Notes under the pieces: generated by a model | Seen by the model: only the letters and a program-made list of their open reading frames with translations | Told to the model about the DNA's origin: nothing | The model's database searches: none | Origin: Elusimicrobiota bacterium | Lineage (GTDB): Bacteria > Elusimicrobiota > Elusimicrobia > UBA1565 > UBA9628 | Assembly: GCA_023213235.1 (NCBI GenBank) | Contig: CP096137.1 | Coordinates: forward strand, 3,624,437 to 3,688,436 | Reading direction: 5' to 3' | Length of the DNA: 64,000 bases | Translations under genes and position numbers: made by a program | Shown: in pieces, positions 54,069 through 63,739 of the stretch | Layout: each line of letters begins with the position of its first letter | How positions within the stretch are numbered: position 1 is the first letter of the stretch

Positions 54069-55057
54069 CTAGGCACGGGAGGCCTCCCGGGCGCCGTACG
54101 CCTCGCGGATCGAGCGCAGGCAGAACTCGGCCTCGGCGAGGCTCGCGCCGCGGCCGCGCCCGTCGCACTCGGCCTCGAAGGACGGCCACATCGCCGCGAG
54201 CCAGTCCGGGTGCGCGGAGCCGCCGGAGAGCTTTTCGGGGAAGCGCGTCGTCTCCTCGGCGCCGCCCTCCTTGACCGTCAGGGAGTCGTCGCGCAGCTCG
54301 GCGGTCCCGCGCTCGCCCGCGACGAACGCGGAGTTGGAGCGCTCGCCGGCGCGCCAGGAGAGGTGGATCGTGCCCGAGGCGCCGGGCGCCTTGAGCAGGA
54401 CGGTGGCGACCTCGTCGACGGCGCCGGCGGGGCGCAGCACGGTCTGCGCTACGTCGAGCTCGTCGCCGAGCAGCCGGCGCATCAGGTAGAGGTTGTGCCA
54501 GCCGTGGTCGACGAGGATGCCTCCGCCGGAGATCGCGGGGTCCTTGCGCCAGTCGCCGGGAAGCGCGGAGACGGAGGGCTTGGTCCGCAGCACGCGGATT
54601 TCGGCGTGGCGGATCGGGCCGAGCCTTCCAGACCCCGCTACATCAAGGAGTTTCGCCCATTGGGGCGAGAACGCCCAGTTGTTGATGGAATACACGCACA
54701 AGCCGCGGCCGACGGACTCGGAACGGATAACGGCAAAAGCTTCGGGATCCAACGTCAGGGGCTTCTCGCAGAGAACATGAAGGCCGGCGCGCAGGGAAGC
54801 AAGCACGGCATCGGCGTGGAACTTGGGGGAGAACAAACGACCACGGCATCCAACGACTTTTCTTGAGAGAGCAATTCCGCCAAGGACTCGTAGATCCGCG
54901 ACGTGCCGGGAAGAGCCTTACGCGCCGCTTCGCGGCGCGTTGCCGACAATTCCGCCACCGCGGAAATCTCAACCTCGACGGCTTTGAGGGCGGGCAGGTG
55001 GGCGCCTTCGGCAATGGCGCCGAAGCCGACGAGCGCGACGCGGCGGATTCGGATCAG
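54069..55057 (-). CDS. Gfo/Idh/MocA family oxidoreductase (CTG start; one frame break)
   Basis: 329 residues after restoring one C near 54825. The start is CTG 55057 in a CTGA overlap with the aminotransferase stop; no ATG, GTG or TTG fits ahead of the Rossmann motif (VALVGFGAIAEGAHLPAL). Family blocks are VVVCSPPKFHADAVLASLRAG, HVLCEKPLTLDPEAF, GGGILVDHGWHNLYLMRRL and the C-terminal FEAECDGRG. Substrates in this family include sugars and inositols (myo-inositol 2-dehydrogenase, StrI). Lying beside an aminotransferase in an inositol operon, oxidation of a cyclitol is a good guess. About 54620-54990 has relaxed codon use. Confidence 0.85.
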
Positions 55058-56397
55058 AGAGCCCGCCTTCTCGACACGGCTTCCATGGACTCGTTCAGCA
55101 GATCAAGGCCCTTGAGCGCCTCGGCCTCCGAAATGACGAGCGGCGGATTGATGCGCAGCGACGGATTGTACGCCATCGTCAGCACGCCGCGCTTCAGGCC
55201 TTCCTCGAAGATTTCGCGGCAGATCGCCTTGTCGAGCGTCTTGCCGTCTTTCGGATTCACGAGATCGACGCCGAGCATGAGGCCGCGGCCGCGCACCGAG
55301 CCGATCAGCGGCTGGGTCGCCTTCATGCGCTGGAGCTTCTCGAGCATCGCGGCGCCGACCTTGGCGGAGTTCTCGACGAGCTTGTCGCGCAGGATGATTT
55401 GGAGAGTGGTGTCGCAGGCCGCCGAGGCGAGCGGGTTGCCGCCGTAAGAGGACGACGAGCCCGACGGGTTGGCCCACGGCTTGGCCGAGGCGGTCTCGGA
55501 GGAGGTCACGACGCCGGAGACGGGGAAGCCGCCGCCGAAGCCCTTGCCGATCGTCATCATGTCGGGGAGCACGCCCTCGTGGTCGCAGCCGAACATCTTG
55601 CCGGTGCGGCCGAACCCGGTGATCATCTCGTCGGAGATGAACACGGCGCCGATCTCGCGGGCGAGCTCGCGCACGCCCTTGAAGAAGCCGGCGGGCGGGA
55701 TCACGTTGCCGTTGGTGCCCTGGACGGGCTCGAGGATGATCGCGGCGACCGCGCCGGTCGTCTCGCGCTTGAGCTTCTCGCGCAGGAAGGACAGGGAGTG
55801 CGCGCCGCAGTCGTGAGGTTCCTTCGTTCCGAACGGGCAGTTGCGCGAGTCGGGATAGGGCGAGAGGTGCAGGCCGGGCGCGGTCGCGCCGTAGCCGTTC
55901 TTGAAGCCGTCGTTGAGCAGGCCCATGACGCCCGAGGTCTTGCCGTGGAAGCCGCCCCAGAAGCCGACGACCTCGAACTTGCCCGTCTTGGATTTCGCGA
56001 GCCTCAGAGCGGCCTCGACGGCCTCGGCGCCCGAGGAGTAGAGCTGGCAGCGCGTCAGGCCCTTCGGCGTGACGGACGCGAGCGTCTTCAGGAAGTTGAC
56101 GCGGTGCGCCGACGTGAAGGAGCCGACCGCGGATTTGGCGGCTTGCGCGCCGACGGCCTTCGCCCACTCCGGGTGGCCGTAGCCGAGGGAGGCGACGCCG
56201 ATTCCGGCGACGAGATCGAGGTACTCCTTGCCGTCGACGTCGCGCAGCATCGCGCCCTGGCCGCCGTCGATGGCGAGCTGGGCGTAGAGGGCGATCGTCT
56301 GGAGGCCGGGGGCGATGAACTCCTGCTCCTCCTGGAACAACGCCTTGGATTTGGGCCCGGCGGAATAGGGGGCGTCCGTCATGGTCGAATGGCTCAT
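55054..56397 (-). CDS. Class III (PLP-dependent) aminotransferase
   Basis: 447 residues. Typical class III blocks are DVDGKEYLDLVAGIGVASLGYGHPE (split by short gaps, near 50-75), YSSGAEAVEAALRLAK (near 120), GFHGKTSGVMGL, EPVQGTNGNVIPPAGFF (near 220), FISDEMITGFGRTGKMF with the cofactor Asp (near 250) and the PLP lysine in TIGKGFGGGFP (near 285). Relatives act on ornithine, acetylornithine, amino sugars or guanidino compounds; the acceptor here is unknown. ATG 56397 directly follows the ATP-grasp stop. Operon context suggests amination of an oxidised cyclitol or sugar. Confidence 0.92.
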   Translation of the reverse strand: MSHSTMTDAPYSAGPKSKALFQEEQEFIAPGLQTIALYAQLAIDGGQGAMLRDVDGKEYLDLVAGIGVASLGYGHPEWAKAVGAQAAKSAVGSFTSAHRVNFLKTLASVTPKGLTRCQLYSSGAEAVEAALRLAKSKTGKFEVVGFWGGFHGKTSGVMGLLNDGFKNGYGATAPGLHLSPYPDSRNCPFGTKEPHDCGAHSLSFLREKLKRETTGAVAAIILEPVQGTNGNVIPPAGFFKGVRELAREIGAVFISDEMITGFGRTGKMFGCDHEGVLPDMMTIGKGFGGGFPVSGVVTSSETASAKPWANPSGSSSSYGGNPLASAACDTTLQIILRDKLVENSAKVGAAMLEKLQRMKATQPLIGSVRGRGLMLGVDLVNPKDGKTLDKAICREIFEEGLKRGVLTMAYNPSLRINPPLVISEAEALKGLDLLNESMEAVSRRRAL

Positions 56398-57239
56398 TTA
56401 TGCCTTCCTGCCGGCGACCTGGCGCAAGCGCAGGCGCAGTCGTCGAGCGATCTGGACCGAGGCCTCGGCGCGCACGCGCGCGAAGCTCGGCCAGCTGTTG
56501 ATGTCGATGATATAAATCTTTCCGTCGGGCGTGACGATCGCGTCCCCGCCGAACACCTCGACCTTCACGGCCTTGGCCGCGAGCTCGGCCTGGGCGGCGA
56601 GGTCCTCGAGCTCGAAGGGCAGGCGGCGGGCGGTCGAGGGGTCGTGGTAGAACCACGTGAACCACTGGCCGGGGCCGACCCCGTAGAACTTGATGAGGTC
56701 GCCGTCGGTGTGGCGCTGGATCGCCAAGTCCTTGATCTCCCGGCTCTCGAACTCTCGGCGGATGTGCTCCGCCTCCTTCCAGTCCCTGGCGAAGACGACG
56801 TCGTAGGCGCAGGTGTTGTGCACGTCGCCGCGCTTGAGCCACCAGCCGCCGGCGGCCTCGAAGGACGGGGCCTTCTTGTTCGCGTCGGCCGTCGTGCGGC
56901 GCACCTCGGTCGCGGGATACGAGAGGCCCGGGGTGTTCGCGAAGGACTCGAGCATGCGCGTGCGGTAGCAGCCGAGGACGGAGTCCGCGGGGTTCACCGT
57001 GACGACGCCCGTCTCGGCCTCGAGCTTCTTGAGGCGCATGAGGCGGGGGTAGGTCTCGCACATCGGCACGATGAGGTCGAAGCCGCGGGCGTCGGCGGCG
57101 TCGAACTCCTCGGGCGTCATCACCGTCGTCTCGGTCTTCAGGATCGAGAGCTGGTCCATGCACGCCTTGAGGATCAGAGCGTCGTCGGACTCGCGTCCGG
57201 GGAATTCTGGGTCTCGCGCAGGATGCCGAGGGCTTTCAT
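56398..57239 (-). CDS. ATP-grasp family enzyme (one frame break)
   Basis: 280 residues after restoring one C near 57195. ATG 57239 (KALGILRETQNSPGRESDD) overlaps the nucleotidyltransferase stop (ATGA). The C-terminal half shows the ATP-grasp layout: GGWWLKRGDVHN (ATP-binding lysine), DLAIQRHTDGDLIKFYGVG and the metal-binding end VEVFGGDAIVTP with KIYIIDINSWPSFARVR. The DINxWPSF ending is shared by RimK-like ligases and inositol-phosphate (ITPK-type) ATP-grasp kinases. In an inositol operon it may phosphorylate a cyclitol, or ligate an amino acid to an amine. It cannot be settled from sequence alone. Confidence 0.75.
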
Positions 57240-57934
57240 GACTTCGTCTCCGTGGTGAGGAAGGACTCGGCGGCGGCCAGGTCGGCGGGCCGGTCTACGT
57301 CGAGGGATTTGGAAAGGACGACGCCGGCGACGCGGGCTTCGGCGGCGAGGGTCGAGAGATAGTCGCGCAGGCGCCCGTGCGCGGCGGCCGCGGGCAGCCG
57401 GCTCGCGGCGGCGCGCGTCATGTAGTAGAGGCCGCAGGTCACGAAGCGGCGCGTCTTGGCGTCGGAACCGAGGCCGCGAACGAGACCGACCTCGTCGAGA
57501 TCCGCCCAAAGGGGTTTTTCGTCGTCGACAAAAGTGGTCAACGCCAAACCCGCTTCCGCGCGCGAAGCGCGGCATTCAAGAACAAATTTGGCCATGTCCT
57601 CGTGCTTGATGAGGGCATCCGTTGTGCTGATGACGAAATCCTCGTCACTCTCGGCCATGCGCAACGCCACCAGCCTGAAAGATTCAAACGAAGAGGCCGT
57701 ATCCGCCGTGACGAAGTCGAAATCCGTTCCCGGGTAGGTCGCCTTGAGGCTCGTCGCCACGGCCCCGCCCCGGCTGTTCGTCAGGACCGTGATTTTCTTG
57801 GCACCCGCGAACCGAAGGCCCTCGACGACCCAATGGATGAGCGGCTTTCCGGCCACGACCGCCAACGGCTTGAGCATGGCCGATTCTTTTAATCGAATCC
57901 CGTCACCGGCAGCGATGATCGCCGCGCGGATCAC
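57236..57934 (-). CDS. Nucleotidyltransferase (NTP-transferase fold)
   Basis: 232 residues, GTG 57934 overlapping the HAD gene stop (GTGA). N-terminal IIAAGDGIRLKES (residues 6-18) is the nucleotide loop, followed by LKPLAVVAGKPLIHW (near 21-35). The metal Asp is in FVISTTDALI (near 103). The C-terminal DVDRPADLAAAESFL is typical of MobA/IspD/GlmU-like enzymes. As it has the complete loop that the N-terminal domain of the neighbouring phosphotransferase lacks, it may supply the CDP-activated headgroup (inositol-phosphate cytidylyltransferase role). Bases 57480-57930 show relaxed codon use. Confidence 0.82.
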   Translation of the reverse strand: MIRAAIIAAGDGIRLKESAMLKPLAVVAGKPLIHWVVEGLRFAGAKKITVLTNSRGGAVATSLKATYPGTDFDFVTADTASSFESFRLVALRMAESDEDFVISTTDALIKHEDMAKFVLECRASRAEAGLALTTFVDDEKPLWADLDEVGLVRGLGSDAKTRRFVTCGLYYMTRAAASRLPAAAAHGRLRDYLSTLAAEARVAGVVLSKSLDVDRPADLAAAESFLTTETKS

Positions 57935-58594
57935 TTGAGGACTCCCTCGAGCTCGGTCACGGACCTGATCGTCCAGTCCTGCCCGGCCTCGGGCTTGGTC
58001 GCCGCGACGCTGATCAGGGCCTTCTTCATCCCCACGCCGTGCGCCCCGGCGATGTCGCGCTTGATCGAGTCGCCGACCATGACGCAGTGCGCGGGCTCGG
58101 CCGCGCAGGCCTTCGCCGCGTGCAGGAAGATCGCGGCTTCGGGCTTCGTCACGCCGAGCACGCCGGAGTCGGCCACGACGGAGAACAGGGGGCGCAGCCC
58201 CTCGGCGGACAATATCCCGTCGAGGTTGCCGTAGAAGTTGGAGACGATTCCCAGGCGATAGCGCGCCGCGAGGCGCTCGAGGGCGGGCTTGAGCCGGGCG
58301 AACTGGGCGCGGCAGTCGGCCGTGAAGCGGCCGGCGATGGGGTCGACGAGGTCGGCGCGGTCCGGGGCGATCGCGGCGATCACGTCGGCGACTTGAAGGC
58401 GGACCGTGGCGGCCAGATCCAGGCCCTTGAGCTCGTGGCGCAGGTGGAGGTTGTCGTCCGAGTCGTAGAAGGCGCGGTCGAACCTCTCCCGGGGGATGTT
58501 CAGTCCGGCTTCCTTATAAAGGGGTGGAATCGTTCAAGCCAGGTGGTCCCATCGGAGTCGAGGGTCCCCCGTAGTCGAACAGCAGCGACTTCAT
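57931..58594 (-). CDS. HAD superfamily phosphatase (two frame breaks)
   Basis: 221 residues after restoring one G near 58570 and one C near 58522. Motif I is LLFDYGGTLDSDG (nucleophile Asp 7; the usual second Asp is Gly, as in a known HAD subgroup). Motif II is LGIVSNFYGN, motif III the Lys in GVTKPEAAIF and motif IV VMVGDSIKRDIAGA. Probably removes phosphate from a small metabolite such as an inositol or aminocyclitol phosphate. First gene of the operon: a TATAAT box ends 6 bases before ATG 58594. Confidence 0.85.
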
Positions 58595-58600
58595 CCCGAT

Positions 58601-58606
58601 ATTATA
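58601..58606 (-). promoter_or_regulatory. -10 box (TATAAT), leaderless-type promoter of the inositol operon
   Basis: Minus strand TATAAT, then 6 bases and ATG 58594 of the HAD gene. No clear -35 box. It is divergent from the pilM promoter about 90 bases away. Confidence 0.6.
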
Positions 58607-58695
58607 CCAGATGGCTCGACGAGGATTTGACGCTCGAATGACGATCCGGAGGGCCCGGCCGCGGGGGAGTTTTCCCATTATTTGGGTATGGGGTA

Positions 58696-58723
58696 TTGAC
58701 AGGGGGCGGGAACCTGTTATAAA
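58696..58723 (+). promoter_or_regulatory. Near-consensus sigma70 promoter of the pil operon
   Basis: -35 TTGACA (58696-58701), 16-base spacer, -10 TATAAA (58718-58723). The transcript would start near 58730, about 100 bases before pilM. Confidence 0.8.
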
Positions 58724-58740
58724 TCCGTGCCGCACGTCAC

Positions 58741-58789
58741 GCGCCGAGTCCGACCTCCCGGGAAAAACGGGGGGACGTCGGCGCTTTTT
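58741..58789 (+). terminator. Terminator-like hairpin in the pilM leader
   Basis: The sequence from GCGCCGAGTC to GACGTCGGCGC forms a 10-bp stem with one bulge. It is extended by CCTCCCG against CGGGGGG, has a GGAAAAA-type loop and is followed by TTTTT (58785-58789). It lies about 10 bases after the predicted transcription start, between promoter and pilM, so it should attenuate the operon or define a short RNA of about 60 bases. Confidence 0.75.
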
Positions 58790-58831
58790 CATGGCCGGCG
58801 AGCTGGAACAGACGCATTAATCAGGAGAGAA

Positions 58832-59976
58832 ATGCCCAAGCTCGACGAGGTCAAGGAGAAGCTCGGCGCCCTGAAAGGGCTCGCCGAGATGTTCCTTGGT
58901 CCCAAGGACGTCGTCGGCGTCGACGTCGGCTCCTACGCGGTCAAGGTCGTCCTCTTTAAATTCGAGGCCGGCGCTTGGTCGCTCAAGGCATGGGGCAATC
59001 TCCCCTCGGCGCGAAGGCCGACGCGGGCCCCGACGAGAAGAAGACCGCCGTCGTCAATATCCTGCGCGCCTTCTTCATCGAGAAGGGCATCAAGGTCAAG
59101 GAGGTCGCCACCGCGCTCTCCGGCAACTCGGTCATCGTCCGCTACGTGAAGTTCCCGCGCCTGACGAAGAACGAGCTCATGTCCACTTTGGCCACCGAGG
59201 CCGAACCCTTCATCCCTTTCGACATCAACGAGGTCCAGCTCGGCTTCCACATCCTCGCCGAGATCGTCGAGGACGGCCAGAAGAAGATGGAGACCGTGCT
59301 CGTCGCCGCCAAGCGCGACCTCGTTTCCGCGCGGCTCGAGATCCTGCAAGGGGCGGGCCTCTCGCCCACGATCATGGACGTCGACAGCTTCGCGCTCGAG
59401 AACGTCCATGAGAAGGCGGCCAAAGACGGCGCGCAAGGCGCCGGCGCCACGCTCTACCTCAACATCGGCCACATGGTCACGAACCTCTCGATCGTCGAGA
59501 ACGGCGTCACGCGCGTCGTGCGCGACATGTTCATCTCCGGCAACACGATGACGAAGGCGATCATGAAGGCCTTCCAGTGCGACGCCGCCAAGGCGGAGGA
59601 GCTCAAGCACTCGCGGGGCATCTTCGTCGATCCCGCGGAGAAGGAGAAGGCGCTGGCCGACGGCGACCGCGACGGCCTCGGCGTCTCCCAGGCGGTCGGC
59701 CAGGTCGCGCGCGACCTCGTCGCCGAGGTGCACCGCTCCGTCGATTTCTACCTCTCGCAGGGGCCGGACCGTTCGATCGGCCGCATCATGCTCGCGGGCG
59801 GAACGGCGCGCCTGAAGAATCTCGACAAGCACCTCGCGCAGGAGCTCAAGGTGCCCGTCGCGGTGCTCGATCCGTTCGCGTTCGCCAAGGGCGGAGACGT
59901 CGTGCCCGAGGGCGTCGCGCCCGCGCTCGGCGTCGCGGCCGGCCTGGCGCTGCGACAGAACAGGGACTGGGAATAG
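58832..59976 (+). CDS. pilM: Type IV pilus assembly protein PilM (one frame break)
   Basis: 381 residues after restoring one C near 59005. ATG 58832 has AGGAGA upstream. Actin-like ATPase fold: GVDVGSYAVKVVLFK (phosphate 1, near 28-42), EAEPFIPFDINEVQL, VLVAAKRDLV, DVDSFALEN, YLNIGHMVTNLSIVENG (phosphate 2) and IMLAGGTARLKNLDKHL (adenosine). It is cytosolic and binds the PilN N-terminus to form the inner alignment ring. First gene of pilMNOPQ. Confidence 0.95.
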
Positions 59977-59981
59977 CGGCC

Positions 59982-60523
59982 ATGATCAAGGTCAACCTCG
60001 TCCCCGCGGACATTCTCGCCAAGGCCAAGCAGCGGCAGCTTCTGCTGCAAGGCGCGGTCGTCGGCAGCCTCATGGCTCTCGTGCTCGTCGTCGTGTCGCT
60101 CGGGCACTGGTACGGCAAGCACATGCTCGTGCAGAAGCTCGGCTACGTCGAGTCCGAGCTCCAGCGCCTGGACCGCATCGTCAAGCAGGTCGAGGAGCTC
60201 GAGAAGGCCGCCGCGGCCGTGCGCGCGCGCCTGAACGTCATCGAAGACCTGCTTCTCGGCCGCGCCTATTACCCTATTTTCATGTCGGAGTTCGCGAAGA
60301 CCGTCCCCGGCGGCGTGCGCGTCGTCTCGATGCAGACGGCGGCGATGACCCCGGAACGATCCGCCTGACCATCTCCGCTATCGGGAACACGAACGAGGAC
60401 ATCGCCGCCTGGATCAAGACGCTCGAGAAGAACCCGAAGTTCGCGTCGATCGAGCTCGGCGCCGTCAACGGCTCCGGGCTGACCTACGCGTTCGGACTGA
60501 CGGCCCAGTACACGAGCAAATAA
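59982..60523 (+). CDS. pilN: Type IV pilus assembly protein PilN (one frame break)
   Basis: 180 residues after restoring one base in the CCCCGG near 60354. The N-terminal cytosolic peptide MIKVNLVPADI is the PilM-binding motif. One membrane helix (residues 25-45, AVVGSLMALVLVVVSLG), a coiled coil (LGYVESELQRLDRIVKQVEELEK split here) and a ferredoxin-like periplasmic domain follow. Without repair the frame stops at 60368, losing the last 50 residues (AIGNTNEDIAAWIKTLEKN, LTYAFGLTAQYTSK). Confidence 0.93.
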
Positions 60524-60526
60524 AAC

Positions 60527-61072
60527 ATGGCCATCCAGCTCTCGAAGCAGCAGCAGCAGTACATCGCGGCGGGGACGTTCCTGTTCGCCGCCTTCGGCTT
60601 CGTCTACGTGAAGTTCTTCTGGATGCCGATCGCGCAGGCGAAGGCCGAGGCCGCGCAGAAGATCGAGGAGATCGAGGCGAAGATCGTCAAGGCGAAGCAG
60701 CAGGCGGCGCGCCTCGAGCGCTTGCAGGCGGAGATCGCGAGCCTCAACGAGCGCGCGATCGAGGCCGAGAAGCGCCTGCCCAAGACGAAGTCGGTGCCCG
60801 ACATCCTTCTCTCGATCTCCGCGCTCGCGCAGAAGAACCGCGTGATCATCACGAGCTTCACGCCCGGGCCGCAGCGCTCGCAGACGTACTTCATCGAGCT
60901 CCAGTATCCTCTTTCCGTGCGGGGCTCGTACCACAATCTCGGACGGTTCTTCGCGGCGCTGTCGCTCGAGGAGCGCATCTTCAACGTCAGCAACATAAAC
61001 TATCCCACCGCCGACGCCATGGGGGAGATGACCGTGACGTTCACTCTGCTGTCGTACCAGTATAAAGGATGA
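60527..61072 (+). CDS. pilO: Type IV pilus assembly protein PilO
   Basis: 181 residues, ATG 60527 three bases after pilN. One membrane helix (residues 12-32, YIAAGTFLFAAFGFVYVKFF), a coiled coil (AEAAQKIEEIEAKIVKAKQQ) and a periplasmic domain with RLPKTKSVPDILLSISALAQ, then YPLSVRGSYHNLGRFFAALS, which is diagnostic for PilO. It pairs with PilN in the inner-membrane alignment complex. Its stop overlaps the pilP start (ATGA). Confidence 0.95.
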   Translation: MAIQLSKQQQQYIAAGTFLFAAFGFVYVKFFWMPIAQAKAEAAQKIEEIEAKIVKAKQQAARLERLQAEIASLNERAIEAEKRLPKTKSVPDILLSISALAQKNRVIITSFTPGPQRSQTYFIELQYPLSVRGSYHNLGRFFAALSLEERIFNVSNINYPTADAMGEMTVTFTLLSYQYKG

Positions 61073-61557
61073 TCCTCTCCGCCCTCGCTTTACTCCTTGC
61101 GACGGCCGGTCCCGCTTCGGCGGGACCGGCGCCGTCGCCGGCCGTCGCCGCGTCGACGTCGGCCGCGAAGGTCGCGACGTCGACGGCGACCGTCGGCAGC
61201 ATCTACACGGGCGACCGCTCGCGCGACCCCTTTCTGCCCGCGACGATGGGCGGCTCGAGCGTGCGGCGGCCGACCGACGACTCCAAGACGGACGGCCCCG
61301 AGCTCGTCGACATCCACGGGATGTCGCTGCGCGGGATCATGAAGGACGCGAAGGTGGACTACGCGCTCTTCACCGCGGAGACCGGCGGCACCTATCTGCT
61401 GCGCGGCGGCAAGCTCTACAACGAGAAGAACAAGGTCGTTCCCGGCATCACCGGCGCCATACGGCTCAAGCAGAAGACCGTCGAGCTCGTCACCGCGGAC
61501 AAGGACGTCCAGGTCTTCCGGCTGGGCGAACAGGAAGACAAGGAGAAGCAGCCGTAG
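61069..61557 (+). CDS. pilP: Type IV pilus assembly protein PilP
   Basis: 162 residues, ATG overlapping the pilO stop. A hydrophobic N-terminus (LSALALLLATAGPASA) is probably a signal peptide; there is no lipobox cysteine, unlike the lipoprotein PilP of Proteobacteria. An Ala/Ser/Thr linker is followed by the PilP motif (SRDPFLPATMGG near 45) and a small beta domain (LRGIMKDAKVDYALFTAETG, LLRGGKLYNEKNKVV, IRLKQKTVELV). It links PilNO to the PilQ secretin. Confidence 0.88.
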   Translation: MILSALALLLATAGPASAGPAPSPAVAASTSAAKVATSTATVGSIYTGDRSRDPFLPATMGGSSVRRPTDDSKTDGPELVDIHGMSLRGIMKDAKVDYALFTAETGGTYLLRGGKLYNEKNKVVPGITGAIRLKQKTVELVTADKDVQVFRLGEQEDKEKQP

Positions 61558-61570
61558 CGGCGGAGAACCT

Positions 61571-63735
61571 ATGAACAATCGATATCCCAAGCAGGCCCTC
61601 GCCTCGGCGCTGGCGCTCATCCTCGCGTTCCCCGCGGGGTCGTTCCCGCGCTGGCCGCCGACGCCGCGCCCGCGGCCTCCGCCGCCTCTCCCGCGAGCTT
61701 CCAGGGCGTCGAGGTCGCCGACGACATGGTGACGATCAAGCTCAGCTCCTCCGTCCTCTACAACAGCTTCCTCACGCAGACGCCGCCCCGTCTCGTCATG
61801 GAGCTGCTCGACGTCAAGCACGAGGGGCCGACGCAGTCGATGAAGGGCAAGGGCCTGTTCCTCGCGGGCGTGCGCTCGAGCCAGTTCGAGAAGACCCCGC
61901 GCCTCATCACGCGCGTCGTCATGGACCTCGTGAAGATGGCCGGCTACAAGGTCGGCACGACGGCCGGCGGCCTGACCGTCCAGCTCGTCGGCTCGGTCGA
62001 AGACGAGAAGTCCGCCTCCGCGCCGCCGCCCGCCGCGGCGCCCGCTCCCGCCGCTCCGAAGCCCGTCGCGGTCAAGCCCGTCGTCGCCAAGCGCGCCGCG
62101 GCCGCCGCCGCTCCCAAGCCCGCGCCGGCCGAGGTTCCTGTCGCCGCGGCGACCGCCGCCGCCGCTCCCGCGGCGACCGTCAACGCGATCGACGCGGCCG
62201 CGTCCCTGTCGGCGCTGCCCGCCACGGCGAAGGCGCCGCCGGAGGCCGCGCCCAAGCCCAAGCAGCGCATCAACATCACGGCCGCCCAGGCCATGCGCCG
62301 CGCCGGTCTCGACGCGACGATGACGACCGAGCTCGCCGCGAGCGCCCAGGCGTCCGACATCACGAAGACCAATCCCGGCGAGCTCGGCGACGTCGACGAC
62401 TGGGACCGCGGGTCGCGTCAGACCGGCGGACGCATCTTCCGCGACATTATGAGCCGCCTGCCGCGCGACACGGTCACGCTCGACTTCGACAACACCGACA
62501 TCCGCGACGTCATCCGCCTGCTCGCGGCGAAGGCGAAGATCAACATCGTCTTCGGCCCCGACGTCGCGGGCTCGCTGACGTTGCATCTCGTCGACGTGCC
62601 CTTCAACGAGGCGTTCCGCACCGCGCTGTCGATGATGAAGCTGACGACCGATCAGGTCGGCGACAACATCCTGCGCGTGATCACCCCGGCGGAGCTGACG
62701 AAGCAGCGCACGAGCTCGACGGCGATCACCAAGGTCTACGTCCTCAACTACGCGAAGGCGTCCGAGGTCAAGGCGACGATCGACGCGGTGCGCACGGCCG
62801 AGGGCCGCATGGGCAACTCGACGGCCGACGTCAAGACGAACACCTTGATCGTCACCGACTCGCTCGAAGGCCAGCTTTCCACCGAGAACCTCATCTCGCA
62901 GATGGACCAGCGTCCGCGCCAGGTCCTCATCGAGGCGAAGATCGTCGAGATCAACGCCAACGCCGGACTCAACTACGGCGTGCAGTGGGACTACCAGGGC
63001 ATCCAGCAGGGGCGTATCGGCGGCCAGCAGGGTCAGAACCTCGTCGGCACGACGGCCAACCCCAGCGCGTCGGCTAGCCCGATCCGCGCGCCCCTCGACC
63101 AGAACGCCAACCTCGTCGCCGGAGTCGGCGCGAGCGGCCGAGGCACGGGCGTGGCGCTCGCCGCCGACCGCGTGTTCGGCGCCTTCACGTTCGGCCGCAT
63201 CACGAACAACTTCATCCTGAACGCGACGCTGACGGCGGCGGCCTCCGAGGGCAAGGCGAAGATCCTGTCCGAGCCCAAGATCGCGACGCTCAACAACCAG
63301 GCCGCGAACATCAACGTGACGACGCAGATCCCGTACGTGACGTCGAACGTCGCCTCGACCGGCGTGCAGACGCAGACCGTCTCGTACGTCACGACCGGCA
63401 TCAAGCTGACGGTGACGCCGAGCATCAACGCGGACGGGCGCATCACGCTGCAGGTCAATCCGGACATCAGCCAGCCGTCGACGACGGCCGCCGGCAGCAC
63501 GCAGACCGGCGCGCCCGCGGTCGACTCGCGCAACGCCACGACGACGGTGCTCGTGCGCGACGGCGAGACGATCGTCATCGGCGGCCTCATCACCGACACG
63601 ATGCAGGACACGATCTCGAAGATCCCGCTCCTCGGAGACATTCCGATCCTCGGCTGGCTCTTCAAGAAGAAGACCAAGACCCGCGTCCGCGCGGAGCTCC
63701 TGATCTTCGTGACGACGAGACTCCTGCCCGACTGA
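61571..63735 (+). CDS. pilQ: Type IV pilus secretin PilQ (one frame break)
   Basis: 721 residues after restoring one G in the GGGG near 61640. ATG 61571 has GGAGA upstream. Signal peptide ALASALALILAFPAG, an AMIN domain (VADDMVTIKLSSSVLYNSF, near 45-140) and an Ala/Pro linker come first. The STN/N0 domain (DTVTLDFDNTDIRDVIRLLA, near 300) and N1 domain (VYVLNYAKASEVKATIDAV) follow. The secretin core has RQVLIEAKIVEINANAG, ILSEPKIATLNNQAANI, VTPSINADGRITLQVNP and the terminal IVIGGLITDTMQDTISKIPLLGDIP (split here). It forms the outer-membrane pilus pore. Confidence 0.96.
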
Positions 63736-63739
63736 TAGG

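Noticed and set aside
58791..58820. Nine-codon upstream frame (MAGELEQTH) in the pilM leader
   Set aside because: No ribosome site and no recognisable leader-peptide composition; its ATG directly follows the T-tract by chance.
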